A DNA stretch of 64,000 bases from Planktothrix sp. FACHB-1365 (GCF_014697575.1 NZ_JACJSC010000004.1:213457-277456), one strand, 5' to 3'. Counted from the stretch's first letter, positions 43,367-53,188 are shown. Program-made: numbers and translations. The notes: generated by a model from the letters alone, not told the origin.

Positions 43367-43636
43367 TTACTCCTCATTATTAGAACAGTAAGCTAACACA
43401 TAACCTAGCATCGTATTCCACAGCATCAGAGAAATCAGGGCTAAAATCAACAATGGCCATTCTCTGGGAATTTTCACCAACAACCCCAGAACAATTAGCA
43501 TTGATCCCAGGGTATCGGCGACAGTCAGGGTATGGAGTTTAAATAACACTGAGCGCAAACCCAATAATGGTAAGGTTCCCCAAAACCAGAACACCAGACC
43601 GACAGCCATTAACCCATAACTTAAGATATCAATCAT
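43367..43636 (-). CDS. mrpG: Mrp antiporter subunit G
   Basis: An 89-residue protein with three TM helices: ILSYGLMAVGLVFWFWGTLP, then LHTLTVADTLGSMLIVLGLL, then a third helix. It matches MnhG/MrpG/PhaG. Start 43636 is chosen because its ATG overlaps the mrpF stop by 4 bp, as throughout the operon. A longer frame to 43729 adds a Cys/His-rich stretch unlike the family. Confidence 0.88.
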   Translation of the reverse strand: MIDILSYGLMAVGLVFWFWGTLPLLGLRSVLFKLHTLTVADTLGSMLIVLGLLVKIPREWPLLILALISLMLWNTMLGYVLAYCSNNEE

Positions 43637-43887
43637 CGGTAATTCATCCTTTTTAAAAGTTGAGCAAGTAACATAAATCCGGCATTGCCAACGGTGAGAA
43701 TGATCACTCCGGCAATTCCAATCATCCAATCATCTCTTAAAACCGAGACAACCAGAATCATCATCGAACTTTTAGTGGCGATACTGGCAAAGGCTAACAT
43801 CTTCTCCCAGACATCATCTTCTTGCCAACAGGCTTCATAAAGGGGAATTAACAACGCGATAATCATGGCAATCAAAACCCAATTCAT
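43633..43887 (-). CDS. mrpF: Mrp antiporter subunit F
   Basis: An 84-residue MnhF/MrpF protein with three TM helices (NWVLIAMIIALLIPLYEACW; ASIATKSSMMILVVSVL; IGIAGVIILTVGNAGFMLL). Start 43887 overlaps the mrpE stop by 4 bp. The longer frame to 43926 adds 13 hydrophilic residues lacking in the family. It is a small structural subunit of the antiporter complex. Confidence 0.87.
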   Translation of the reverse strand: MNWVLIAMIIALLIPLYEACWQEDDVWEKMLAFASIATKSSMMILVVSVLRDDWMIGIAGVIILTVGNAGFMLLAQLLKRMNYR

Positions 43888-44273
43888 GGCAGTTTCCTCC
43901 GTTGCACCCGATGAACGGCATACCATCCATCTTCGTGATATTTCAAAACAATGGTTTTTGGGGTAAAGGTAATTAGAAAAATATCTAAAAAGATCAGTCC
44001 GGGTGTCCGTCGCGGTTTGACTCTTTCCATAATGATTTCCTCCTCGTTATGGGGACGAAAAATCATTTCAATTGCCTCCAAATAAGCTTGGGGAATCGCT
44101 ACTACAATTTCACCTAAAACCCGCAGCCAATCTTTTAATGCGGTGGGTGTTTTTTTGAGTCCGGGTATTAAAAAAGCGATCGCCACCCCAATCATAATAT
44201 TGGTGATAGTGAAATTCGCTGTTAACAAAAACCAAATAGTTAATCGTAATATCAGATTCAGATATCCAATCAT
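43884..44273 (-). CDS. mrpE: Mrp antiporter subunit E
   Basis: A 129-residue MnhE/MrpE protein. N-terminal TM helices (YLNLILRLTIWFLLTANFTI and the next) are followed by the characteristic soluble part ending TPKTIVLKYHEDGWYAVH. Start 44273 makes the 4-bp overlap with mrpD seen at the other junctions. An ATG at 44288 is also possible. Confidence 0.87.
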   Translation of the reverse strand: MIGYLNLILRLTIWFLLTANFTITNIMIGVAIAFLIPGLKKTPTALKDWLRVLGEIVVAIPQAYLEAIEMIFRPHNEEEIIMERVKPRRTPGLIFLDIFLITFTPKTIVLKYHEDGWYAVHRVQRRKLP

Positions 44274-45697
44274 GCCAATACCATCCAAAATAATAGGATT
44301 AACATCACACTCATCACCCCCATCAAATGATCAATTTGTTCAAGCATCCGGGGAAGTTTGAGGGAGATTTTTTGAATAATGAAATAATAAATCAACCATC
44401 CCAGGAAAATTGTTGCTAACGGTTTAATCGTATTCGCAAGGGTATATGCGTCGTAATAAGCTACATTTGCTACTACCAACCCCGCCAATAACAAAATCAA
44501 CCCAGGCCAAAAACTAGGCCGGATTTTATCTTCTCCCCCACGCGGTAAAAAAATAAATTTGGCAAAGGAGATCGCGGTTCCCAATGCAGCAAGATTCATG
44601 CCGATTACTTGCCAAGGTAACAGATTTTTCATCGTTAATACCTTCGCCCCAAAACCGGACAATAGGGGAAAACCGGATATTGAGAAACTTGCGATCGCGA
44701 GTGCTACCCACAAACGAGTATTGATCGGGGTGTGATGCAGTTCTTTAAAACTCCGACTCGGTAAAACCCCGGAAATTAGAAATAAAGCAGATTTAACTAA
44801 GCCATGAGTGAGGGCATAAAATCCCCCCACTTCCGGTGCTGCGAGTACAAATCCTAACTGGGATATGGTATGAAACGCTAACATCCGCTTCGTATCCTTT
44901 TCAAACATGGCATAGAACACCCCCAGCAACGCAGTTCCTACCCCAAAAATCCGAATAATCGGGTCAAGTTCACCCACCGTTAGAGCGATCCGCACCATTG
45001 GGAACACTCCCGCTTTCACCACCACCCCCGACATTAACGCCGATACAGGGCTTTCTGATTCCGAGTGGGTTAAAGGTAGCCACAGTCCCGATACAAAAAT
45101 ACCTCCTTTAACTAATAATCCCAATAAAATCAAAGCCACCGCTTCCGGTGGGACTCCCTGTAACCCAGAAAAGGCAAAGGAGTGATGGGTTTGATAGACT
45201 AACACCGCCCCGACTAAATAAAACAGCATGGCGACGTTACTAACAAATAAATAGCGTAACCCCACCCAAATTGACCGATCTGATCGCGGATAAGCAATGA
45301 GGAGAAAAGTGGCAATACTAATCACCTCTAACGCTACATATAAACTGATTAAATCCGCACAAACAAAAGCGGCATTTACACTGCCATGTAGAATAATTGC
45401 TTGAGTGTAGAAAAACGTGCTTTTATTCGTGTGCCAACAGTAGAGAATAACGGCGGCGGTGACTAATCCATTGGTTAAGATAAAATAACCACTAAGAGAA
45501 TCGATTAGTAAAGTAACACCGAAGTTATCAAGTAACTGGATCGCTAGGGGAGATGAATTAACACATTGATATAAACCATAAGCGACGGAAATAAACGCGA
45601 CAAATAATGTAAAAAATCGATCTAGTTTGGGAACTAGATAAATTGTAAATCCAGCCAAAAAAGGTAACGCAATCCAAACAATGGTAGGGGTAATCAT
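44270..45697 (-). CDS. mrpD: Mrp antiporter subunit D (NuoM/N-like)
   Basis: A 475-residue polytopic protein (about 13-14 TM) of the proton-conducting NuoL/M/N-MrpD family. The conserved Glu-containing helix VALEVISIATFLLIA and the Lys/His segments KGGIFVSGLWLPLTHSESES and RMLAFHTISQLGFVLAAPEV match. With the NuoL-like MrpA missing, this is the only antiporter-type subunit of the operon in view. It overlaps mrpC by 4 bp. Confidence 0.93.
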   Translation of the reverse strand: MITPTIVWIALPFLAGFTIYLVPKLDRFFTLFVAFISVAYGLYQCVNSSPLAIQLLDNFGVTLLIDSLSGYFILTNGLVTAAVILYCWHTNKSTFFYTQAIILHGSVNAAFVCADLISLYVALEVISIATFLLIAYPRSDRSIWVGLRYLFVSNVAMLFYLVGAVLVYQTHHSFAFSGLQGVPPEAVALILLGLLVKGGIFVSGLWLPLTHSESESPVSALMSGVVVKAGVFPMVRIALTVGELDPIIRIFGVGTALLGVFYAMFEKDTKRMLAFHTISQLGFVLAAPEVGGFYALTHGLVKSALFLISGVLPSRSFKELHHTPINTRLWVALAIASFSISGFPLLSGFGAKVLTMKNLLPWQVIGMNLAALGTAISFAKFIFLPRGGEDKIRPSFWPGLILLLAGLVVANVAYYDAYTLANTIKPLATIFLGWLIYYFIIQKISLKLPRMLEQIDHLMGVMSVMLILLFWMVLA

Positions 45698-46029
45698 GGG
45701 GTGTTATTTTTCTCGATCTCGTTGGTTTCCAAAGTGGGATTATCCCGTGCGAGTTTCATAGCGCCAACCAACATTAACGCTTGAATTGAAAGACCGATAA
45801 CAATAGCGGTTAAAATCACGGCTTGGGGAACTGGATCAGAATAAGTGCCATTTCGGACATCGGAAAAAATCGGGGTTAATAAACCGCCTCGTGATGCAAT
45901 CAGTACATAGTAGGCAATTACACCCGTACTCATGATGTCCATTGCGATGATCTTCATCAGCAGGTTTCGTTTTAAGATAATTCCGAAAAACCCGCACAAA
46001 ATTGTTGCAAAAACAAAGGCTTCTAACAC
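45694..46029 (-). CDS. mrpC: Mrp antiporter subunit C (NuoK-like)
   Basis: A 111-residue MnhC/MrpC protein with three TM helices and the NuoK-like DPVPQAVILTAIVIGLSIQA motif. It is the first gene of the operon mrpC-D-E-F-G-(A C-terminal part)-B. The order is like that known for other cyanobacterial mrp operons, which take part in Na+ and alkaline-pH tolerance. Confidence 0.9.
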   Translation of the reverse strand: MLEAFVFATILCGFFGIILKRNLLMKIIAMDIMSTGVIAYYVLIASRGGLLTPIFSDVRNGTYSDPVPQAVILTAIVIGLSIQALMLVGAMKLARDNPTLETNEIEKNNTP

Positions 46030-46364
46030 GAGAGTCAGTTTGGCTAAGGGTAATTTTTAATTAAATTTGAAAGACAGGAGGGCTGATTTGTTTGGATCAG
46101 CGATAGTGATTTGCAAGGATTCAACCTCCCTGATTGAACTGCAAATAATCATTTTGATGTTTGCACAGTTTGGTGCTGATACATGAACCCACAAATAATG
46201 CCCAAATATATTTGGCTCTAAAAAAACGAGTTAAATTAAATATAACTCTATAGCAACAACAGTCTAGTTGTCAAGACCGTTGGCCATACCGACTCAATTT
46301 TTTCTATTCTTCTTACTTATACTAGAAAAAAAGCTATGAAGAATGAGGCGCAGGGAGAAAGAGG
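46030..46364. other. intergenic region upstream of the mrp operon
   Basis: A 335-bp gap between mrpC and the downstream ABC ATPase gene (same strand). No gene seen. It should hold the mrp promoter. A TATAACTC-type AT-rich stretch near 46230-46260 is the only suggestive piece, not enough to call a promoter. Confidence 0.35.
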
Positions 46365-47705
46365 TTAGTAGGAACCAGGAACAATAGCTAAGTCGGTTTT
46401 TGGATCGAATAAATGGATTTTTTCAGGTGTTATGGTTAACCAAATTTTTTCACCGGGTACGAGTTGAGTTTCGGCTGGGATTCTTACTTGTAAGGAAGAA
46501 TTTAGGTTATTTTCTCCTAATAAATGTACCCATAATAATGTTTCATGGCCTAACGCTTCCAAACGGTCTACAATCACAGGTAAATTTTTAGTTGCTGGAC
46601 AACTGACAATTAAATGTTCTGGTCTAATTCCTAATATTAATTTTTGGTTATTATAGGAAGATAAAACCGTTTCCCAAATATCGGGTAAGGTTAAACGAAA
46701 TTGAGGATGGGTAATTAATAACGGTGCAGTGAATTGAACGGGAATAAAGTTCATGGGGGGAGATCCAATAAACTCGGCTACAAAACGATTAGCTGGACGA
46801 TTATACAGTTCTAAAGGGGGAGCAACTTGTTGAATTCTTCCTTGGTTCATCACCGCAATTCGAGAACCCATTGTCATGGCTTCTACTTGATCATGGGTAA
46901 CATAAATGGTTGTTGTGCCTAATTTTTTTTGTAATTCTACAATTTGGGCGCGGGTTTCCGTTCTTAATTTTGCATCTAAATTAGATAACGGTTCATCCAT
47001 TAAGAATACTTGAGGATTTCTAGCCATAGCTCGACCTAATGCAACCCGTTGTTTTTGTCCCCCCGATAATTGTTTGGGATATCGATCTAATAACGATTCA
47101 ATTTGTAATAATTTGGCAACGGTTAAGACTCTTTCGGATACGGCTTTTTCTCGTTCTGAAATATAGCGGAATTGAGAAGAAAGCGATCGCGTTATTCTAA
47201 CGATTATATCTTCTAACCACAATGGAGCAAAGATTTGATAGTCTCCTAGGGTAACGGATAATTGTTGATGGAAAGAAGTTGTAGAGGTTGTTTTTTCAAC
47301 GATTAAAGGTTGTTGAGGTTCGGTTTCTCGATAGGAACGACGCAGGCCAAAAGCCAAGTTATCATAGACTTTTAAATGCGGATATAACGCATAGTTTTGA
47401 AAGACCATAGCAATATCACGGGCTTTCGGGGGTAATTCATTCACTAAGGTATTCCCAATATAAATATTACCTCCGGTAATGGTTTCTAATCCTGCAATTA
47501 ACCGTAATAAGGTACTTTTTCCACAACCGGATGGCCCCACTAAAACCATAAATTCGCCATCAAATATTTGCAGATAAACTCGTTTTAAAACCGCTTGACG
47601 AGTTGGGGTTGACTCTTGAAGTTCTGATGATTTTGTTTCCTCGGAGGCGTTTTGACGACGAGTGGGGAAACTTTTATAAATATTATCTAAAATAACTTCT
47701 GCCAT
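46365..47705 (-). CDS. ABC transporter ATP-binding protein (MalK/UgpC type) with an insertion
   Basis: A 446-residue importer ATPase. Walker A is GPSGCGKST, the Q-loop is VFQNYALYPHL, the signature is LSGGQKQR, Walker B is VFLMDEPLSNLDA, and the switch His is in YVTHDQVEAM. A C-terminal TOBE/MOP regulatory domain follows (LILGIRPEHLIV). This set is typical of sugar or glycerol-phosphate importers. Between the Q-loop and signature there is an extra segment of about 50 residues (roughly 125-180) absent from standard MalK. It contains a HIP1 octamer near 47180. No permease or binding-protein gene adjoins, so it probably serves as a shared ATPase. Confidence 0.9.
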   Translation of the reverse strand: MAEVILDNIYKSFPTRRQNASEETKSSELQESTPTRQAVLKRVYLQIFDGEFMVLVGPSGCGKSTLLRLIAGLETITGGNIYIGNTLVNELPPKARDIAMVFQNYALYPHLKVYDNLAFGLRRSYRETEPQQPLIVEKTTSTTSFHQQLSVTLGDYQIFAPLWLEDIIVRITRSLSSQFRYISEREKAVSERVLTVAKLLQIESLLDRYPKQLSGGQKQRVALGRAMARNPQVFLMDEPLSNLDAKLRTETRAQIVELQKKLGTTTIYVTHDQVEAMTMGSRIAVMNQGRIQQVAPPLELYNRPANRFVAEFIGSPPMNFIPVQFTAPLLITHPQFRLTLPDIWETVLSSYNNQKLILGIRPEHLIVSCPATKNLPVIVDRLEALGHETLLWVHLLGENNLNSSLQVRIPAETQLVPGEKIWLTITPEKIHLFDPKTDLAIVPGSY

Positions 47706-47802
47706 TTTAATTTAACCTACTTTTATGTTAGGGCAGGTTCTTCCCAATTTAGGGAATAAACCTTTAACTGTTTTAAACCTGCCTTTTTTAGCTGATGATT
47801 TG

Positions 47803-47904
47803 TTGGTGCGTGCGCTTTGCTTACGCACCCTACGGTTTGATGGAGATAATTTTTGGTGCGTGCGCTTTGCTTACGCACCCTACGGTTTGATGGAGATAAT
47901 TTTT
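47803..47904. repeat. 50-bp tandem duplication including the gyrA-type gene end
   Basis: Two exact 50-bp units (47803-47852 and 47853-47902, identity continuing 2 bp further) each contain a GGTGCGT...ACGCACC palindrome and the last codons plus stop of the topoisomerase gene. The second unit is the functional 3' end. The first is a duplicate lying past the stop. Confidence 0.9.
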
Positions 47905-50429
47905 TCATCGGGTTTGAGTTTAAAAAGGCGATCTCCTGTACTATCTTTGGGTGAGAGATGAATTTCATCGGTGGGAATATGAACAATGCGATTTTCACTG
48001 GTTAAAAGATGAACCTGTTTATGGGGTTTAGCAGGTGCAATTCCCACTAAGCTATCATTGGGGGATTTAAAATTGAGCATGGAAATTCCAATTCCGCCTC
48101 GGTTACTACTGCGAATGTGTTCCATCGAAATGCGTTTAATATAACCTTGTTCTGTGACTAATAATAAACTGCCTTTGGGTGATAAAGTAACACACCCCAC
48201 TAAATGTTCTTTTTGTCGTAACCGAGTGGCTTGAGATCCTTGGGCGACTTTCCCCATAGGTGGGAGTTGTTCATCATTAATATCAAGGCGTAATATTCGC
48301 CCTCCAGAGGTGGCTATTACCACTTTTTCATCGGGTTTAGAAAGGGTAGCAAAACATAATTCATCATCATCTTTTAGTTTAACAATGGTACTGCCTCGGT
48401 TGGTTAATTCCGTTAATTCTGCTAAGGGTAAACGTTTAATTTTACCTTGTTGAGTTAAGGTAATTAAATCTGTTTTATCGGGAAACGCGGATAATAAAAA
48501 TTGAGCAATAATTAAGTCTTGGGGATTAACAGATGTATCCTTAGAAGCGGAAGGAGATAATAACGTAATAATCGGTTTGCCTTTAGAACGATTAGAACCC
48601 ATCGGAATATCCGCCACACTCAAGGGATAGGCTTTTCCGGTTCGCATAATCATGACTAAATTTTGACGGGTGCGAGTATTATAGGTTTGGGTAGTAAAAT
48701 CATCCGTTTCTTCAATATTAATAGCCGTTGCAGTTTCACTGTGATTGCGTTTAGAATCGTTGGTTTTCGGGGACACTCGCCGAATATAACCCCGATGGGT
48801 GACTTCTACAACAGTTTCTTCATCAAGGGGAGGTAAGGGTTGTAATAAATCAGGAGATGCTGAAAGTTCTAAAACTTTTTCAGGGGATTTTTTAGAGGTT
48901 TTATCCTCAGATTCAAGAGTCACCTGACCCTTGGGAGAAATAATCCGGGTTCGCCGTTCATCACCATATTTTCGTTTGAGCGATCGCAATTCTTTTTTCA
49001 AGGATTTCAACAATTCAGGACGTTCATTTAATAACCGTTGTAACTGTTGAATTTGAGTGGTTAATTGGGTAAATTCATCTTGTAGTTTTTGCCTTTCCAA
49101 CCCCGTTAATCGCCGCATGGGCATGGATAAAATCGCATCAGATTGATCATCACTAAATCCTAATTGATTTTCTAAGGTTAATTTTGCTGTAGAACCATCG
49201 GGCGCATTCCTCAGAATTTCAATCACATTATCTAAATTTTCTAAGGCAATTAATAACCCTTCAACTAAATGACATCTGCGTTCGGCAACTTCTAATTCAT
49301 GACGATATTGACGAGTTAAAGTTTGTTCCCGAAACGTCAGGAATTCTTGCAGAATTTGTTTTAAACTTAATTGTCTCGGTTGTCCATTCACAATTGCCAA
49401 AAAAATCGCCCCGAATTTCGTCATTAATTCCGTTTGTTGATAAAGATGATGTAAAACCACTTCGGGGGTCGCTTCTCGTTTTAATTCAATTACAACCCGA
49501 ATCCCTTCGCGATCGCTTTCATCTCGAATATCCGAAATCCCGTCTAATTTTCCCGCATTAACCAAGCCAGCAATTTTCTCAATCCAACTGGCTTTATTCA
49601 CTTGAAACGGCAATTCTGTCACCACAATTGCGGTCTTCATTCGTCGTTTTTGGGCGGTTGGAACTTCCTCAACTTTGGCAATACCCCGCACCACAATACT
49701 ACCTTTTCCTTGGGTATAAGCTTCACCAATGCCCTCTGTACTAACAATTTCACCCCCCGTTGGAAAGTCCGGTGCCGGAATCAATTCCATTAATTGTTGA
49801 TCGGATAATTCAGGTTGATCAATCAGCGCAATTAATCCATCCACAACTTCCCCTAAATTATGAGGGGGAATATTCGTCGCCATCCCCACTGCAATTCCCG
49901 ACGATCCATTTAACAATAAAAACGGAAGTTGGGCAGGTAAAACCGTTGGTTCCTGTTGAGAATTATCGAAATTACTAATAAAATTAACCGTCGCTTCCCC
50001 AACTTGAGACAGTAACCCTTCATGCCCAATAGCAGCCAGACGGGTTTCGGTGTAACGCATGGCGGCGGGGGGGTCATTATCCACCGACCCGAAATTGCCA
50101 TGACCCGCTAACAAGGGATAACGACTAGAAAACTCCTGAACCAGTCGCACCAAAGCATCATAAACCGATTGATCCCCATGGGGATGATATTTCCCCAGAA
50201 CATCCCCAACTACCCGGGCGCATTTGCGGTAAGGTCGGTCTGGCGTTAACCCTAACTCGTGCATCGCGTACATAATCCGACGATGAACCGGTTTCAACCC
50301 ATCCCGGACATCTGGCAACGCCCGTCCAACGATCACACTCATGGCGTATTCGAGGTACGACTGTTGCATCTCCGTATGAAGCGATGTCGCGATTACTTTC
50401 CCAGAAAAGAGGTTTAACTGTTTAGCCAT
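47880..50429 (-). CDS. gyrA: type IIA DNA topoisomerase subunit A (DNA gyrase A or ParC)
   Basis: An 849-residue DNA breakage-reunion subunit. The N-terminal [20 protein letters not shown] and the catalytic Tyr in [11 protein letters not shown] are intact. A coiled-coil gate ([19 protein letters not shown]) and a C-terminal beta-pinwheel follow. The gyrase-box region reads [10 protein letters not shown] rather than the classical QRGGKG, so whether it wraps DNA as gyrase or acts as a ParC-like subunit is unclear. It is monocistronic. The last codons are tandemly duplicated downstream. Confidence 0.9.
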   Translation of the reverse strand: MAKQLNLFSGKVIATSLHTEMQQSYLEYAMSVIVGRALPDVRDGLKPVHRRIMYAMHELGLTPDRPYRKCARVVGDVLGKYHPHGDQSVYDALVRLVQEFSSRYPLLAGHGNFGSVDNDPPAAMRYTETRLAAIGHEGLLSQVGEATVNFISNFDNSQQEPTVLPAQLPFLLLNGSSGIAVGMATNIPPHNLGEVVDGLIALIDQPELSDQQLMELIPAPDFPTGGEIVSTEGIGEAYTQGKGSIVVRGIAKVEEVPTAQKRRMKTAIVVTELPFQVNKASWIEKIAGLVNAGKLDGISDIRDESDREGIRVVIELKREATPEVVLHHLYQQTELMTKFGAIFLAIVNGQPRQLSLKQILQEFLTFREQTLTRQYRHELEVAERRCHLVEGLLIALENLDNVIEILRNAPDGSTAKLTLENQLGFSDDQSDAILSMPMRRLTGLERQKLQDEFTQLTTQIQQLQRLLNERPELLKSLKKELRSLKRKYGDERRTRIISPKGQVTLESEDKTSKKSPEKVLELSASPDLLQPLPPLDEETVVEVTHRGYIRRVSPKTNDSKRNHSETATAINIEETDDFTTQTYNTRTRQNLVMIMRTGKAYPLSVADIPMGSNRSKGKPIITLLSPSASKDTSVNPQDLIIAQFLLSAFPDKTDLITLTQQGKIKRLPLAELTELTNRGSTIVKLKDDDELCFATLSKPDEKVVIATSGGRILRLDINDEQLPPMGKVAQGSQATRLRQKEHLVGCVTLSPKGSLLLVTEQGYIKRISMEHIRSSNRGGIGISMLNFKSPNDSLVGIAPAKPHKQVHLLTSENRIVHIPTDEIHLSPKDSTGDRLFKLKPDEKIISIKP

Positions 50430-50673
50430 GAGTTTAGGTGAGTCTACAGCGATAGGGTTCTGATCTTAGATTATGGATTATGTCGTGACAGGGTGTTTCC
50501 ATCATCATGATCTAACAAGGGTCTACCAATCTCCTTGCTGTTTTGAGGATAACGAATTGCGATCAATTTGAGGAGTCAATCAAGTTTTGTATAGCAGTGA
50601 TAAGTTCTGCCGTTCTAATGGATGGTTATAGCAGGAGTAGATTTGTCCTTAGCGCTTTTCGGATGTTGCGACC

Positions 50674-51873
50674 TTAAACAGTTGGAACATAGAGTTTGGG
50701 AAAGTAGCGCTCGACAACATCAGTAGGAAATCCTAAGCGGACAGCACCCTTGGGAGTATCTGAAACTAAAAGACCCACCTCAACTAATTTCTTGAGCACT
50801 GTTCTAGCTTGTCGCTCTTTGTAACCTGTGATTGTAGCAGCTTGACCCCGCTCAAAAGAACCAGAATACAGGGCTTCCTTCAGTAAAGCAAAAGAACCTT
50901 TAAGTAACCGTCCGGCTCGAATTTCCTCCTCAACATAGAGTTGAATGCGATTTAAGAGTTGGGAGGGTTCTAGCAGTGAACTCATGAATGTCACTTGGTC
51001 GATACAAGTTTCTAAAAAGAACTGACAAAACTTCTGCAAACCAGTCGCCGTTAAATTTCCACGACCGTCTAAATCGTTCCACCGTTGCTTGTCGGTCCCC
51101 ATCAATAAATCTCGATATAAATTAGCATTTCTGGCTAAACCACGAGAGACAGACCATAAACTACTGCCTACCCCAATTTGCCTTAAGAAAGCATGAGAAA
51201 ACAGCCGTGTCACGCGACCATTACCATCAAAGAAAGGATGAATCCACAGCAGCCGATGATGAGAAGCAGCCACAGCAATGACTTGCTGAATTAAAGATAA
51301 ACGTATGGGATTATAGGCTTCTTCAAAACGCCGTAAAAAACGTGGAATTGCTGGAGCACTAATGGGAACGTGATAACCAACACTGACATCCCCAGTCCGT
51401 AATTCTCCGGGTTTGACTTCAACCCGTTTGTTGCCTTGGGGGTCTTCAACGTAGAGCAATTCAGAAGAAAGTCGTTGACAAAACTCACGATGAATCCAGA
51501 TTAAGTAATCAGTTGTGACTACTGCAAAATCTTTTTCTTCCCGGTTATCAATCATCCGTTGAACTTCGATATGAGCTTTAGCTTCCAGTTGTAGAGAGCG
51601 TTTTTTCGGCTCATTGGAAAAGTCATTTGCTAAAGCTCGGTCTATATCTCTAGGATGTGTGTTGTGCCCCTCAATCAAATTGCTGTAATAGCAATTCATG
51701 GAACGGACAAGCTCTCCCAGACTTAAGGCAACATTGGGAGTTACCTGTGCCTTAAGTGCCCTGCTGACAGCAATTAACTCAGTTGCTAAATCGTCCAACA
51801 ACTGATTCCCTACCGATGGGAGCATGGGTTCCATCAAACTAACAGATTCGCTAAATTCGGTGAAACTAGACAT
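50674..51873 (-). CDS. Fic family protein (putative AMP-transferase)
   Basis: A 399-residue Fic-domain protein. The catalytic loop is HPFFDGNGRVTRL (His acceptor, Asp/Asn-Gly-Asn-Gly-Arg). An autoinhibitory helix motif SNLIEGH lies upstream (about residues 60-66), marking a class II Fic enzyme that can keep itself off. A C-terminal winged-helix-like part (YKERQARTVLKKLVEVGLLV) suggests DNA or partner binding. Its substrate is unknown, and such proteins can be toxins or regulators. No separate antitoxin gene is present. Confidence 0.9.
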   Translation of the reverse strand: MSSFTEFSESVSLMEPMLPSVGNQLLDDLATELIAVSRALKAQVTPNVALSLGELVRSMNCYYSNLIEGHNTHPRDIDRALANDFSNEPKKRSLQLEAKAHIEVQRMIDNREEKDFAVVTTDYLIWIHREFCQRLSSELLYVEDPQGNKRVEVKPGELRTGDVSVGYHVPISAPAIPRFLRRFEEAYNPIRLSLIQQVIAVAASHHRLLWIHPFFDGNGRVTRLFSHAFLRQIGVGSSLWSVSRGLARNANLYRDLLMGTDKQRWNDLDGRGNLTATGLQKFCQFFLETCIDQVTFMSSLLEPSQLLNRIQLYVEEEIRAGRLLKGSFALLKEALYSGSFERGQAATITGYKERQARTVLKKLVEVGLLVSDTPKGAVRLGFPTDVVERYFPKLYVPTV

Positions 51874-52179
51874 TTTGCCGTTTTCTAAAACCCGGTGTAT
51901 TGATTATAGGCTATAGCTTTCAAGTTTTACACATACAGATTTTTGCCGATGTTTTTGCCGATAAACCGTTAAAGCCTTGTACAGAAGGAGAGACGGATGC
52001 TAAGGATCTACAATCTCAGTAATTTTACGGATCATTGGGGATTTTAGAGCCATTTTGCTTAAAGTTCAGGCTGGTTTCTCAACAAAATTCAGCATTTTCC
52101 CGGTGTTTTTTAAGGGAAAAGTCTTTTACCCTAAGATCAGACTCATACCGCATCTGCTGTCAACTTACCCTGGAAAATA
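51874..52179. other. intergenic region between fic and the iscB relic
   Basis: A 306-bp stretch in which I see no gene or repeat. If the omega-RNA following it is real, its guide-encoding part and promoter would lie near the right end of this stretch. Confidence 0.4.
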
Positions 52180-52330
52180 GTTGAACAAAAGCGATGATCC
52201 TTCAAGCCTTTGGCTTTTTCTATCTCGCTACTCTTGTCAACCCATTGAAAGGGCATGGTATGATAGCACCTCGGTACGGGAGAGTTTATCGGGTGGGAAA
52301 CTCAAGTCAACGACCCTGAAGTCCCAGCCC
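52180..52330 (+). ncRNA. omega-RNA-like structured region upstream of the iscB relic
   Basis: The region just before the iscB fragments has higher GC than its surroundings and can form an H-type pseudoknot. GAGTTT (52282-52287) pairs with AAACTC (52298-52303), and the loop GGGTGGGA (52291-52298) can pair with TCCCAGCCC (52322-52330) with one bulged G. IscB omega-RNAs are encoded directly 5' of iscB and contain pseudoknots. The ends are uncertain and covariation is untested. Open frames crossing it (52181-52411 and a 41-codon frame at 52194-52319) look incidental. Confidence 0.4.
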
Positions 52331-52570
52331 TTCCTTGATCGCGAGGAAAGGATTAAGCTCTGGCCAAGCAGCAATATTGAGGAGGTACCCTTTTACGCTG
52401 ATCTTAAATGAGTTCAAACAATAATCACTTGGGTAAATAAATTAATTCGATTAACTTTGATTAAAAGTATGGCTCAAGAGTTGGTTCGATTAGACTTGCA
52501 AAAACTTGAAAATCCTGAAATCACGGGTGTTGAATATCAACAAGGTCAAGGATTTCGGAGATCAAGTTAG
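52320..52570 (+). pseudogene. iscB: decayed iscB gene (OMEGA RNA-guided nuclease)
   Basis: Two pieces remain. 52320-52424 reads SLIARKGLSSGQAAILRRYP and on to FTLILNE, matching the N-terminal PLMP segment of IscB (ARxLLxxGkAAVxRRyPFTIIL). 52433-52570 reads ELVRLDLQKLENPEITGVEY and QQG, matching the region before the HNH domain. The RuvC-I, bridge helix, HNH and later parts are missing, and stops separate the pieces. It is therefore a dead nuclease gene. Confidence 0.65.
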
Positions 52571-52697
52571 CCACAAATAATGCAACCCTATTGATAAAAA
52601 AGATGGTAACAACAATCCATTATAAATTTTGTCCCCCTTTTTCTCTTACCCCTAATCTGAGTGCAGGTAATTCCGAAGTCTTTAAGGAGGAAGAAAG

Positions 52698-53099
52698 ATG
52701 AAGACCGTTTTAATTGTAGAAGACGATCAAGTTAATGCTCGTGTTTTTTCAAAAATCTTGACAAAACGGGGTGGATTAGCCGTTAAACATACGGAAAATG
52801 TGGAAGAAGTGATGGAAATCGCTCGAACTCGGGAAGCAGACTTAATTTTAATGGATGTTTCCCTAGCCCGCAGTGTCTATCAAGGTAAAGCAGTTGATGG
52901 AATTAAAATTACACAATTGTTGAAAGCTGACCCCCAAACAGCGGCACTTCCCATTATCTTAGTAACAGCCCACGCCATGGCCGGAGATCGTGAAGATTTT
53001 CTAGCTCAAAGTGGGGCAGATGACTATATCTCTAAACCTGTTATTGATCATCAAAAGTTTGTCGATAAAATCAAATCTTTACTACCACCAGAGGAGTAG
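52698..53099 (+). CDS. single-domain response regulator (CheY-like)
   Basis: A 133-residue receiver domain. The acidic pair is in VLIVEDDQVNAR, the phosphoacceptor Asp in DLILMDVSLA, Thr in ILVTAHAM and Lys in YISKPV. All key residues are intact. There is no output domain, so it relays phosphate or acts by protein contact. A strong ribosome site (AAGGAGGAAG) precedes the ATG. The nearby kinases on the other strand are candidate partners, but this is inference. Confidence 0.93.
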   Translation: MKTVLIVEDDQVNARVFSKILTKRGGLAVKHTENVEEVMEIARTREADLILMDVSLARSVYQGKAVDGIKITQLLKADPQTAALPIILVTAHAMAGDREDFLAQSGADDYISKPVIDHQKFVDKIKSLLPPEE

Positions 53100-53188
53100 G
53101 CTGCAACAGGGGAAATGCGGAATAAAGAGGATAGATAAACTCACCTTTTTTTCAAATGCCTACCCCTTCTTTGCATTCTAGGGAAAAC

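Noticed and set aside
52181..52411. 76-codon frame and a 41-codon frame at 52194-52319
   Set aside because: Both overlap the omega-RNA-like region and the iscB fragment in other frames, start from weak codons and have no recognisable protein features.
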